Part shown: positions 24,301 to 37,100 of the stretch, one piece after another
Layout: each line of letters opens with the position of its first letter
Numbering within the stretch: the stretch's first letter is position 1
Origin: Prunella strophiata
Lineage: Eukaryota; Chordata; Aves; Passeriformes; Prunellidae
NCBI GenBank assembly: GCA_036583965.1
Contig: JAZBQD010000034.1
Coordinates: 10,542,040-10,606,039, forward strand
DNA length: 64,000 bases
Direction: 5' to 3'
The notes under the pieces: generated by a model
What the model was told of the DNA's origin: nothing
Database searches by the model: none
What the model saw: the letters and a program-made list of their open reading frames with translations, nothing else
Program-made: the position numbers and the translations under genes

Positions 24301-27300
24301 TTTCTAGAAAGGAAAAGGGTGGGAAGACTGCTTCCAAAGAGGATGAGCACCTGGCTTGCTTCCAAGTTTTTCAGTTTTTCCACGAAATCTCAAGCTCCTG
24401 ACATTTCTGCAGACACTTTCCTTCCATGAGTTCCTTTGCAATGTAACCGAGAGAGCTTGTCTTGGCTTGACTGCAATCCTTCCTGGATCATTTCCCTGTG
24501 GAAGTGCACAGGTAATGCTGAGCCAGCAGAGCACCAGGGCTGGAACAGCAGCGAGCTCAGGCAGACTCTGAGGACCTGAACTAAAGCTGAATTCAACTGG
24601 TTGCATCAGCCACCAGGGCTGCTGAAGGGAAACACATTCTTCCAGCCCAAAATGCTCCTGAGAGGTGTGAAGGTAGCCAGGGCAGCGTGTCAGACAGGCA
24701 GGGCTGAGTCCACCCTCCAGCTGGCAGACAGAATATACAGATCCCTTTCCCCTGCAAGCTGAGTGGCAACAGGAGCAATGGAAGCATTTTTAGACAAATA
24801 TTCCTGCAGGGTTTGTGATAAGAAAATACTTTTTGTTGGCCTGGTGAGAGTGTCTGCATGGGCAAAGGCACAGATGTGGTTTTGAAATATCCAGCCTGGT
24901 TAATCCATGTGTCAATAATACATTCATCCTAAGATTTATTTAATAGAGACACTTTGTTTGCTGCTGGCTTTGGAAATATTTCAGCTCCAATAAAAGTGAA
25001 GACTGTTTGTTTTTTAATAACTGGGCTTATATAATTAACTTACATGTTATGACAGTCTACTATGGCCTAAAAAGCAGAGCTTCAATCACATGTCTTAAAT
25101 GAAATTAAGACAGTCTAACCTCAGGTTTCTTGTTTGACTGGGTTTATAATTGCTTTCAGACTGCCCTTACGAACGCCCACATGTGGACAACAACACCTGC
25201 AGTTTGGCCACTGGGATAACCACTGAGTTGTTTCCTTGTCAGGCCTGGGCCAGAGCCCAGCTGAGGAGTGCCAGGAGGCTGAACCCTCTTATGTGGCCTG
25301 TGTTTCCAGGTATAGCTGGTTGTGTAGAAATATTATATGCCTAATCTCTTATATCTGTATATATCCATTTATAGCAGGGAGAGCAGAAATGCCCTAGGAA
25401 ATGCTCTAGGAGATGGATACTGTCACAGGAATATGTGATTCAAGTTGGTGCCACTTGTTTTGAACTAAGTTTTCTCAGGATTGAACTATAAGCCTGTTGT
25501 AATTAAATTGTGTTTGAGCTTTTATGTCTTGATTTTGACAAACCAGAACTTTTCTTCTGCAGCAGCATGCTGGGATTCTGTTCCAAACTTAAATTTAGAA
25601 AAATTAACAATTTTCCAAGGAACTGGCCAGAATTTGAAATCTTCCAGAACTTGAGTAGTTTAAATCAGTTCTCAATACACTGTAGTCACTGTGTCATGTT
25701 TTTCAGTGCCAACCTGTCTCAGGCAGGTGCTTATTACCTTATGTGGCAATATAAGCTTTTGTTTCATTAAACTTTTACCAGTAAAACCTCATTCATTTTC
25801 ATCTGGATAATCTAGAAGATGAATTACCACTGGAGTCCTCCTGCTTTCCAGAGTTGTAGTTGAGCCAAACCCCAGCTTTTCCAGAAAAGCAAATATTAAT
25901 TTTGTGTCCCAGTAGCTGGTAAATCACATGGTAACTGTTAATAGCAAAAATGGCTCCTCAATGACATTGCATTTTTTTTTGTAAAGTTATTTTTTGTAAA
26001 GCTTACATTAAAAAAAACCACTCTAGTAAACCATCCTATGAAAGACACATTTGGAGTAGAGAATAAGGGGGTTTGCTAGCAGTGACTTATTTGTTCTTAA
26101 GTGAATGTAGAAGTAGGAACTGACATAAAATTGCTGGTCAAACTTAGCCAAACTCTGACGTGTAATTGCAACGTGCTGCTTCAGAAGGGTGGTGCTTACA
26201 GAAATATCAGAGCGTGTAAGTAAAATTCCCTTCAGGATGGGATGATAGGACAGCTCTGGGAACAGGTCCTGATGCAGACTGGGTGTCCTGCCAGTAACCT
26301 TCACTGTGGTGACGTGGGAGGAACCACCCACTGTAGGAGTGCAGATGGCTCACATTATTAGAGATGTCCCCAGCAGGCTGGTCACTTCTTTATTATTTAA
26401 TTTCAGGACAGCAGGGAACGTGCTATTAATTGGAGAAGGGATGTGGATGTGCAGGATCCTGCCCAGCTCTGTAAACACAGCCTAAAACCTCAATCTCCCA
26501 TCTTCTCATAGCTGGGGTGATGGTACCAGGGGCTGGACCAGGGTCCAGGACAAAGTCCTTCCTTTGTGTGATGTCTTTTGTGCCTCCCAGGAAAAGAACC
26601 CAAGCTGTGAATAAACACTAGCATGGAGGTGGAACTGGGACAATCTGGTTTTGCTTAGTGGTGTGAATGATTTTAGCTTTGTTTCTCAATCCTGGCTTTA
26701 AAAAAAATAAATAGAATTTCTGAGAGACAAGTCACAGACCTTCATTCAGGAACTGAAGCACTTCAGTCTGAGAGGCCAAGTGATACAGGGTTTGGGAAGC
26801 CCTGCCATTTGACCCTCTTGGTGGTGGTTCACATGGTGTAATGTTCAAATGTGTCCCTTGACTGCCATTTGGGGCTGTTTTTAGCCCAAGTGTCAACTTG
26901 TGCATGCCTAGAAAATAAAGTGATGTTTCACTTAATTTTGGCACAGAACAAGTTCTTCTGTTGTTACTGATGGGTGAGCAGGTTAAAGGCTGTGTCCTTC
27001 CCTAGTTTAGCAGAGCTGAACATCAGCTCTGGTGCCCTGGTGGGATGTGAGAGGTTCAGCTCTCTGGCTCCTGGCCAGGACAGGCAGGAACTCCCTCAGT
27101 GTCCTGCTATTAGATATAGATGGGCTAAGGAGAGCATTAGTAATCAGAACAACTCCACCCTATTTGGTGGAGACACAGCACTCTAATGGGAGACTCCTGT
27201 GGAAAACTCTGGTAAAGCCGATAAGAATCCACAACTGACCTTTGATGTCTGCAGCTTTCAGATGCAAAATGTTTAACTTAAGGAAATGGTGAATCTGAGG

Positions 27301-30300
27301 TGTTCCTAAGTGGGTCTGAACAAGGGCAAGCTGAAAATGTATTTAGAGGTTTTACTATAGATGTGTGTGGGTTTAGTAGGGTCCAACCAGAGGGAAAAAG
27401 TTTTCCTTTCTATAAGAGGATGCTGTGGCAAATTTCCCTGCAGAACCCAGATCCTGTGAGTCTTGTTTGATAGAAAGAAATGCTTCTCAGCTAGAGCTTT
27501 GCCTGAAGAGATTCAGAACATACCTGTGTTTTTCTCAGCTTACACAGTTTTCATTTAAGTATTTGCTGAGGTGATGCTTGTGGAGGTCAGGATTGTTCAG
27601 GGTGTTTTATTATGTGCATTTTTCTAGTGTACATCCTGTAGGCTTGTACAGCCCTAAGGAACACACTGTCACAAACTGTATCTCTCCAGCACAGCACTGA
27701 ATGAAGAAAATCATAACACAGTGCAGCAGGTGAAGTCACCTTCTGGCTCATCACCATGGGAGAGCTGGGAGAGGAGGAGCAGCCCAGGCTGCAGATGTCA
27801 GAGGGGAGTGGAGGTGATCAGCGTGCAGGAATGCAGAGGGGACATCTGCTCCAGAGCCCAGCAGTGACAAAGCCAAGCTGTAGAAATACCCTTTGTTTCT
27901 TGGATGGGAGAGTTTTGGAATTCTGTCAGTTATCACTGCAGCCTCAATCCTGCCTTCTCCAAGTGTGAGATGTGTAGGTTCAGATCCAAGGACCTGGTTG
28001 GTACGTGTATGAGCTCATCATGGCCCCACAGAGCATTTCAGGGCTTATGCAATGAATGTGGATCATTTTGTTGTTCTTACTGAGACTGGTTGTGGATGTA
28101 AATTCAGTGTTGGAGTGCTTTGCATGGTTATAAAGTCTCTAGGAGAGAAAAAAGCGATTTAATGAAAATATTCAAGCACTTCTAAAAAAGAAAATTTTCC
28201 TTTGTGCTGGATTGATTGAATTCCAATGAGGCTTCTCAGACCACCTCTTCAGCTCAGATAAAAAAGCCAACCCAGATAATTCAGGGTGAAAAAATACTTT
28301 TAAAGAAAACTGCCTCTGTTAGCATCACTTCCAGTAATTTTGGTGGTGACACAGAGTTACTTGGTGCGTCACAGGGTGTGTTGGGTGTATTACACTGTGT
28401 TATAGGGTGTAAAATCCTTCTCATTTGGCAGGAGAACTGTTGGGCAGTATTTTGAAGGGCCTGTAGCTTGTCCATAAAAGACCTTTGTTTTTGAACTGCT
28501 GCACTGCTATGCACAGGAAAAGTGATGTTCCATATAACCAAATTGTAAAAAAACCCAGATATTTCTGGGTTTAGCCCTAACTGTTTACCACTGAAGGCAG
28601 ATGTAAAAGACTTAGTTTTTTGTTTGTTAGTTTTTTGTCATATTTTTAAATGTACTAACAGATTAACAAATGTTGCATAAATGTGTCCTAATCATCAGAC
28701 TTTTAATAATCAGGCAATTTCTGCCTGCTCTGTAGTGTCTGATCTACACTGAGGTGACTGAGTTGATACAGATGTTTTCCTTCCTATATCACAAGTAACA
28801 GCTGAACACACAAATTCCAGCTTTTCTCAGTCAGAACTGATCATTGCCTCATACATAGCTTAGTAATGTATAAAAAGTAGGTTTCAAAATATTACAGGGG
28901 ACTGAGCAATTGTAATTTTTGCCTGCTTTATAACCCAAACCACAGAATTCTCAGGAGTTTTCTGTATCCACTCAGGTGCTCTAGTCAAGCTAGCAGCTGT
29001 GAGATAAAGATATTTGAGCTTCAGTAGGTGTAACTGTCCCCAGAAAACAGGAGGAGGGTTGGGTGCTTCCTGGAGTGGCAGAGGTCTGGTTTGAAGAAAG
29101 GCCAGCACTGAATGCCAGCTCAAAGTCATCACTGTTCTCCCTTTGCTCATTTAGATCTATTTCTTCCCTCTAATCAATAGCTGGCCTTACAGTATTGGAC
29201 TGTGTTACAGATGATCCATGTGCACTTAGCAGGATTAGAAAGGGGGCTGTGATGTGCTGCTTCTCCTTGGTACCCTTCCCAGAGGGACTAGTCACAACTC
29301 CAAGGGACAACTACTCACTTCCAAGCATTTCAAAGAAAGTGTCCTGGATGCTCATCTCTGGAAAACAGCAGAGAACATGAAATGGAGAACAAATAATTTA
29401 AAAATAAATGGTATAAAATATTTGCAGTTTGCTTTCTACAAACCAGGTTGCCTTTGGTGAAGTGCCCCAGGATAGTTGCTCAGTGGGGTATTTTAGGAGG
29501 GTCCTGGGGTCCCAATTCCAAAACCAGCAGCAGCAGCAGGAGCAATGCTGGTGTGCCCTGTGGCACTGCAGAGCTGCCCCACACAGGACTTTATGCTCCA
29601 TAGAAAGTCCAGCTCAGCTGGGCCAGCCATGAAGCAGAGCTTACACAGATCACTGGATTTCCCACAATCATTCAGCTGCTTATAAGAAATGAGAAGGAAA
29701 ATCAACTCTGCTGTCACAGCTGCCTTTGCAGGGAAAGGGATGGATTTTATGATCTGGTTACAAACATATTATTACTTAATAGGAATTCCTAAATTCTTAA
29801 TTTGAAGGTAAGATGATTTGGGAATAAATACCTATTTTCAACCAACAGTCTTTTCTTTGGTTCTTAGTAAACCTTTAGAAGTGTTTTGATTCAGGCACAT
29901 GTGAACCCATATGCCAGGGTTTGTAAGCCAGCAACTCTCTCTTCTGTCACCATCCCCTTGTACCTGCTCCTGCTCTGCACTATCCTTTTCCAAAAGTGAT
30001 ATGGCTCCTTCTCCTTGATGTGGCAGCTCCTTCCTCTGCCTCTCTCCTGGCTTTAGTGTCTTGATCCCCTATCCTGCTTTACTCCAAAGACCAGGACTCC
30101 TCACTCTCGGATCTCCCTCTGATTTTCATTTTTGCTCTTGTGTCACCTGACTAGCTATGACTCATATAGCAGAAAGTCAAAAGAAGGAGAGTTAGTGCTA
30201 ATTTGGGGAAAAAACACTCCATGAATGTTACATGTTTTTAAAACATTAATATGTTTTATGCTCTGCATCCTCCTGGCTCTCATAGTTTATAAATTTGCAG

Positions 30301-33300
30301 CTCTCCAGGAGAACACACTCCTCAGCACAGCAGGATCCTGATTTGATCCTTATTGTGACTGCTGGGCCTGAATAGGCTGTTAGTCAGCAAACTGCCCCCT
30401 GCACACAGCAGGTGTTGGGGAGCCTGGGATGTGTCACCAGATCATGTGCCAGCTGTCCCCTCCCTGCCCCGTGCCCTGCCAGACCCTGGCTTACCTGCCA
30501 AGGGAGGGCAGGGACACACAGACACCAAACCCATGTGGGTTCAAAAGTTTGAGAGCTGAGAAGACCAAGTTTTGATGAGCTAAACTCAGGACTAGGCCAA
30601 GCAAAGCTCTTTTAACTTAGTGACCACCTAACATTTTTCGAATGTAAACATAGCTCATTATACAATTTTTTCATCTGTAAAAGATTGCAAAAGGATACAC
30701 AAACATTCACAATTGTGTATTCCAGACCACTTAACAGCCTATATAACCTTAAACATTTGTGAACCTCTGCTTGAACTCCACAAGAAAATGTTACATTGCA
30801 GGTTGGACGCCCTCTGAAACCTTGCTGCTCTCTCTCCCAGGAGAGCAGACAAGTTATCTCACAGACTTACACAATTCTTGTTTTGCATCACTGCTGAGGG
30901 CCCTAATGAGCTCAGCTGGCTGTGCCCCTGGCTGGGGCTGCCAGAGCTAAAGCTGTGCAAACCTGTGGTTTCCCCAGTGGAAATTGCAGCCAGATAAGTC
31001 ATCTTCATTTTGTATCAGCTGGAGTTCCTGCAATGTGTAGTTTCATTCTGATAATATTAGCCAGTCATTTCAGATTTTGAGGGTTGCTTTCTTAATGGTG
31101 CAAAGGTGTAAGAGAGTGGAATTCCCTCTCACTCAGCAATGTGTACAATTCCTGCAGAAAAATAACCTGAGATATGAAACTATTTATTAAAATATTTTTT
31201 AAAGGGATAATCATGCATGCTTTATATTTCTCTTGCATTAAACAAGTCACTCATCCATAGGATGATCCCTTTTGTGTCCCACAGTACCACAGAACTCAGC
31301 AGTGCTTGTGGAAGTTATGCTGAATGGTGAAAAAACAGAAAACTCAACCTCACCTCCTCCAGAGGCACCAGCAAGAGCATCTGCTCTCTATCAGGCTGGT
31401 TGGATTTAAAGAAGTGACAAAGTATGGGATTTTTCTCTAGCCTTTGAGCAACCTTTCTTTTTTCAATGTTTATGTTTGTATCTGCAGGTGGTATCTGATC
31501 CAAAAGACATGTTAATTGAAAGCCTACTTTAATCATTAAAAAAATGTGGGAAATAGCTGGAGGGTGAAATATCAGGCTGGGATTATGAGACTAAAGCTGC
31601 ATTTTACAGAGGAAAACCTTGTGCCTGGCAATTGTCCTTGTAATGTTGGAAGAGCCGGAGGCGCTGAATTAATTCCCAATACAGCTGAGTTCTAATTATC
31701 CAAATAGATCAGGAGACCCAGGAGCAGCACATCCCCCACAAAGCTCCCAGAGCCACTCCAGAGCAGTGCTGGTGTTCCCTGAGATGCTGGGGTGTGCAGC
31801 CACCACGGGTGTACTCAGCCAACATCACCCCTGACCTCAGTGACATAGTGAGGGATGCTGGGGTTTGTTGGTTTTAAGTAAAGATGGGACATCCCCTTAT
31901 TTAGGTAATGCAAATAGGACATAACTCACTCTGAGGTAATGGAAAGTGGGGTTTGAAAGGAAACCAGAAAAATGAGGTTCATGTAGGGGAGCTTGCACTC
32001 TCTAGACAATTTTCCTTGTCTGTTCCCAGAAGGACAAATCAATAGTTCATGATCACATCGAGCTGAAAGTTATCACACTCATTTATTTTAAATTGACAGA
32101 ATAGGGTGTGGTATTTTGGGCCATGGGTGGAACGTGGATTTTTGGGTGTTTTCCTGATTTATGATTGGAAATACTTAAAAAGCAATTTCTGTTTTGCAGA
32201 AGAATAGCTATGTCATCTTCCTGTGAATAACACAGGGTGTTCACATCTCCATGGTAATTGGATGTGATAAAATAAACAGATGTTCTGAGGTTCTATGAGA
32301 AAAGTCCTGTAAAGGTCTGAATTTCTAAAGGTCTGAGTGCTCCTAATGCACATATATCCTTTTGCCTTCATATTTCTCATAAATAACAAGGTCATGCTAC
32401 AAATCATGGAAGAAGAAAATACAGAAAAAGAGAATTATGGCTGGAGAAATTTTCATTAACTTTGTTTAAAAAATATTGGAGAAGATTTTAGGAATAGGGC
32501 ATTTGACTCAACATGCCTACCCTTTCGTTCCCTCTGCCCTAATCCTGTCTTCAGCTTTCATTTCATATCCTAATTCCTTTCCTCTTTCAGAAATGAGTAG
32601 AGGTATCTCCTAAATTCCTCAGGCTCAGTCTCCTGCTCTCCAAAGGCTGCAGCAGCACAGCAGCCCCTCAAGGGAGAATTCTCTGATGAACACCCTCCTG
32701 CCCTCCACAGCCTGGTACCTTTCACCACGGTGTTTCCATGGGCACACACACACCCCACACCATTTCAGGAAGCCCTCAGAGACCACAGCAGTCAAATGAA
32801 TTTGAGCCTTTATTTGAGCAAGTGTCAGAAGCTGTTGACCTTCCTGGCACAGCTACAGAGCCCTTTCTCCAGAGGCAGCTCCTGGGGGGTCAGGGCAGCT
32901 TGGGGGGAACTTTTGGGTGTGGGGAGGTGCTGCTGAGATTTTGGGTTTGCCATGCACGAGTGGTGATGGAGAGGAGGGGAGTGCTGCTGCCTAAGTCAAT
33001 ATATTCTTGTTGATATCTCACTGATGCCTAAAAGCCCAATATGAGAGTGTGGCTGCCTCATGCTCTGTGCTGCCTTTGGCCTCACACTCACACTGCTTTC
33101 CCAAAAAGCTTCATGCCCTAAATGGATGAAGCAGAGTGGGAGGGGAGTGTGGGGTGGTGGGGAGAGCTCCCCTACCCTGCCTGGCAGGGCTCTGCCTGTG
33201 CTGGAGCAGCACCAAACCCTCCTGACTCCCAGCCCAGCCTCTCATCCACAGCTTTCCTTATCAATTCTTTTGCATTCTTCAATGCATTTGATGGACTGCA

Positions 33301-34057
33301 GTTGCTGGAGCACCACAGACCTGCTGAGAGGCTCTCTGAAGTGCTGGAAGATTAAAGTGTAAATAGAATGTTTTTGGGGAGCTAGCCATATTCCACTGAT
33401 AAGCCTGAGGGAAGAATGGTTCAGACAAACCCAGCCAAAGTCGCTGCTGGCACCTGGGGTGTCCAGTAGATTTGGGAGTTGTCAGATTTTCTCTCACTTC
33501 ATATAAACTGTAGAGGAGACAGAGTTTTGTCCTTGAAGAATAATACAAAGAGGTACTGAAAGTATATTCACCACACTTTCTATCTTTAAGGCACCCTTTA
33601 ATTTCAAATGCATTGTTCCAAGTTGTTTTTGCTGGAATAATTATAAGGTGTTGCAGTTTATCATCCTCTTGGATGACAGCCATACCTGGAAAAAAGCACT
33701 GAATAAAAGCCACGTTAGCAGTTAGCCCTGGGCTGGTTCCCACTGTGAGCCAAGCCCTCTCTCTGGACCTCAGCTGTTTGCAGTTGGCAGTCCATTTATT
33801 TAAAAGCTGTTAAAATACTAAATATTTCTTTTCATAGGAATTCAATGAAATTGTGTGCAATTAACTTCTGCATTTCCAGCAAGCAGTTAAATTTTTTTTG
33901 TTCCCCATTAGCTAATAAAGCTCTTGAAGTGGAAAGCTGCTTTCCTGCCACAACGAAGCAATATTAATATTTTGCTCTGAAAAAGTCAGTGTTCTTTTGG
34001 GGGGGAATCACAAAACATTTTGCAAAGGTGGATGACTGTATGGATTGGTATGTATAC

Positions 34058-34061
<4 letters not shown>
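18394..34061. other. Intergenic DNA, no gene recognised
   Basis: About 15.7 kb between the 43-bp repeat and the AT microsatellite. It contains a poly-T run at 20223-20235 and a pyrimidine tract near 23335-23363. Near 20655-20695 and 21139-21160 are phrases (GGGGCCTGATCTAATTCCCA; GAGGCCCAAATTCTGCTTA) that recall old sauropsid interspersed repeats. Many short open frames exist on both strands, none with a recognisable domain or convincing splice structure. Confidence 0.55.
20650..20720. mobile_element. Possible ancient sauropsid interspersed repeat
   Basis: GGGGCCTGATCTAATTCCCA followed by TTGAAGT resembles a motif common in old amniote repeats, where 'GGGCCTGATCC...CCCATTGAAGTCAATGG' recurs. 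The palindromic partner is not intact. The assignment is weak. Confidence 0.25.

Positions 34062-34105
<44 letters not shown>
34062..34105. repeat. (AT)22 microsatellite
   Basis: Uninterrupted AT dinucleotides for 44 bp, likely polymorphic. Confidence 0.97.
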
Positions 34106-34108
<3 letters not shown>

Positions 34109-37100
34109 ATCTGCCATGGGCTTTTCTGTCACACTCTGTTGTCTCTGACTGCAGCTGCAGCTGGTTCCAGCTGGGGTGAAAGCTGACCCTCACCAAGGAA
34201 ATGTGGTAACTTCCAGACCTCCAAATTATTTAGGGGTGATTTTAAAAGTTTGAAAACATCCATTCAGTCTCTTTCCCTGCCTACTTCCATAGTAGACAAA
34301 AAGACTGAGAAATTCTGATTATGCTTTTTACTAAAAAAAAACAAAAACAAGGAAGCAAACACCTCCCCTGAAGTCAAGCTGACTGGAAGATTTATGAGGG
34401 TGAGTTGGGGGGTGCTAATTTTCTTGGAAAGTTTCAATTTAATTTATAAGAAATAAGGAAATAAATATTGAAGCTTCCATTTATTTTTTATTATTATTAA
34501 ATATAATGCTGTTTTCTAGCCAACCCTAAGTCTAAAAAGCCCAAACAATAACTGACATGATCCAGTCTTGGGTGCCAAGGTAAATCCTTTCTGGCTTGGG
34601 TAAGAGACCAGTGAGCTCTGGGCAGGCGCAGGAGCATGGAGAAAGGTCAGGGCAGGATTTCTGGAGAGATTTTTTCCTCTCCAGGAAATCTTAGTGGGAA
34701 GCCCATCAGCCCTGGATCTCTTCCCTTTATCCAACCAATAACTCAGGCTCTCAGTCCCCAGCCAAGTGTCTGTCCCTTTGACAAGTCCTGTGGCCCCATC
34801 CTCAATGCCAAGGGAATGCTTCCCTGTGGTTGTTAACAGCTAAGCCTCTGCACACCAGCTTGGGAATGTTGTCCTCTCCTGCATTTATCCTCACTGGCTT
34901 CTCCTCTTCCTCTTCTCCCTCCTCTCTGGCTCCCTCTCCCCTCCCCTCCTCTCCCCAACACTGCCAAGCCTGCCTTGGCCTCTCCTTTGTCAAAGCTCTG
35001 AGATGCTCCTTCTGCTGCAGTGCAGGAGAAACGTGAGCACACACACTGAAAAGCAGGTTACTGTGGCTCCTTCCCGTGGAGGAGGATTTGCCAGGGAAGC
35101 AGGGAATGAACAAACTCAGCCCAGAGCCAGGAAGCATCAGCCTCATTTACTGCCTGACGTTTTGAGGGGAAAGTTGCGTGATTCTGCCCCATGTCAAATG
35201 ACAAATCATGGCACTCTGATGCAAAATTGTTTCCAGTTGCTTTCCAGCAAGAGAAATTAATCCAGCCCAAACCACTCATGCAGGAGCAGATGAAGTTGCA
35301 CAATGGAGCGTTTAATGCCGGTGATTTTTGAAGTGAGAAGATTAGGGGATATATCGCATTTATTAGGAAAGCAACAGAGTCGGTTCCGAGATTTAGACTT
35401 GTGAGCAGCAGCAAGCTTGGAAACAAAACAGACCTCTTTCAAAATATACTGTAAAATCCTTTGCCAAATATCTATTCTTATTCACCTTTTGGTGAACACT
35501 GGCCTTTTTAATTAAAAAGGGAGCCAATTCCATTATTATGAAGTGTTGACTGTCAGTAGGAGAAGAAACATCTGTCCTGTGTTAACGAAATTTTCAGGAT
35601 TTTTTTTTCCCCCCAAAATACCTCCTTTTTATTTGCTTTAGCTTTATTAATACTATAAATGCAATAAATTGTATCAATTTAAACATCCACCAAAATGAGC
35701 AGTACACCTGACTTTTAATAACCATGGGTGGAAGAGAAATCTTTATGAAATGCAGTGAAATTTTTATGAAATTGAAATGCAGTCACTGGAAGCTTTGCCA
35801 TTAACTTTGCTGGAGTCAGCTTTTCCCTTCTGCTCACTTGCAACTTTCATTCCTTTCTCCAAGCATGGGGATAATACTGTCCCTTGCTGCCACCTGGACC
35901 TAGGCCAGGCTGGCCAGGCCATCCCTTCCTTGCCATCCACAGGTTTATCAGCTTCACCAAACCTGCACCACCACCCTCTTCCCCCCCTGCTGCTTTGCTG
36001 AAAGCAGGTGGAACCCAAAGCTGTCCCCAGGCCACCTGCCTGGGATGCAGCAGATCTGAATAAATGCAGGCAGGTCTCAGGTATGAGGCCACACCTGTAC
36101 CTGCAGAGATCAGCATTGGCACTCTGGTGTCTAAGCACCATAAATCAGGAATTTGGCACTAACACAGCCATTGATTTCCTGAGGTATTCAGGAGCATTTC
36201 AAGCTGTACCACAGCATCACCTGGTACAGGATGTGTTCCCCCATCCTCAGGCAAAATTATGGTCCCCACCTCTCCCTCCCTCCTTCCCTTGCTCCATCCT
36301 TCCCATCCTTTTCCCCTGAAGCCAACTGGTTCCAATACAAAAGCTGACTCACCCTGAGCTGCTTGGATGATGCACAGTAAAACCTTGATGGATATTAACT
36401 ATTCTTCTTGGATTTATGCATAGCTTCCAGCAATGCTGGCTTTATCAAACCACTAAAATGAATATAAATTTAAAATACATTTAAAAAAAAATCAGTTAAT
36501 TTCCCTCTTCAGGACTCAACAATCAACACCTTAGAGGGTATGTCCTAAAATGAAGAAAAAACCATGTTCCATTACTAAGAAAACAGAGGTTATAAATATT
36601 GATCATGTTGGAAAATGAGTGGTTCTTGGTGTTTGATACACATTCTTCAGTGTATCAAACTGGATACAGCAAGAGAAAATGGCCCTAAAGACTCTTACCT
36701 CAGTAAAGATGCTTGTTGTCTGAAATCTAGGAGAGCCTTCAGACTTCCTGGATAGCAGCACATGTTGCTACACGTGCACAAAATGCCTGCTTGGATATTT
36801 TATTTAGCTTGGTTTGTTTTCTAGTTTCCATTCAGGCCTTGGAAGCAGCTTGTTTTTCACACCTGAGGCTCACAGAAGGTCTGTAGATCAGTGCTAGACA
36901 TGAGGGAAGGGGCAGGAGGTGGCTGGCAGGAAAAGTGATGCCTCCTGAGTCCAAAGGGTAATTATTTATGTAACCAGAATGTCACTAGCTGGACCAGTGG
37001 CTGGAACAACAGGCCAGAGCACTGAGAGCTGTCTCATGCTGAGGGAATGGTGCTCCCTCAACAAGTGTTGCACTGGTGGGATTTCTAAAGCAAATGCAGC

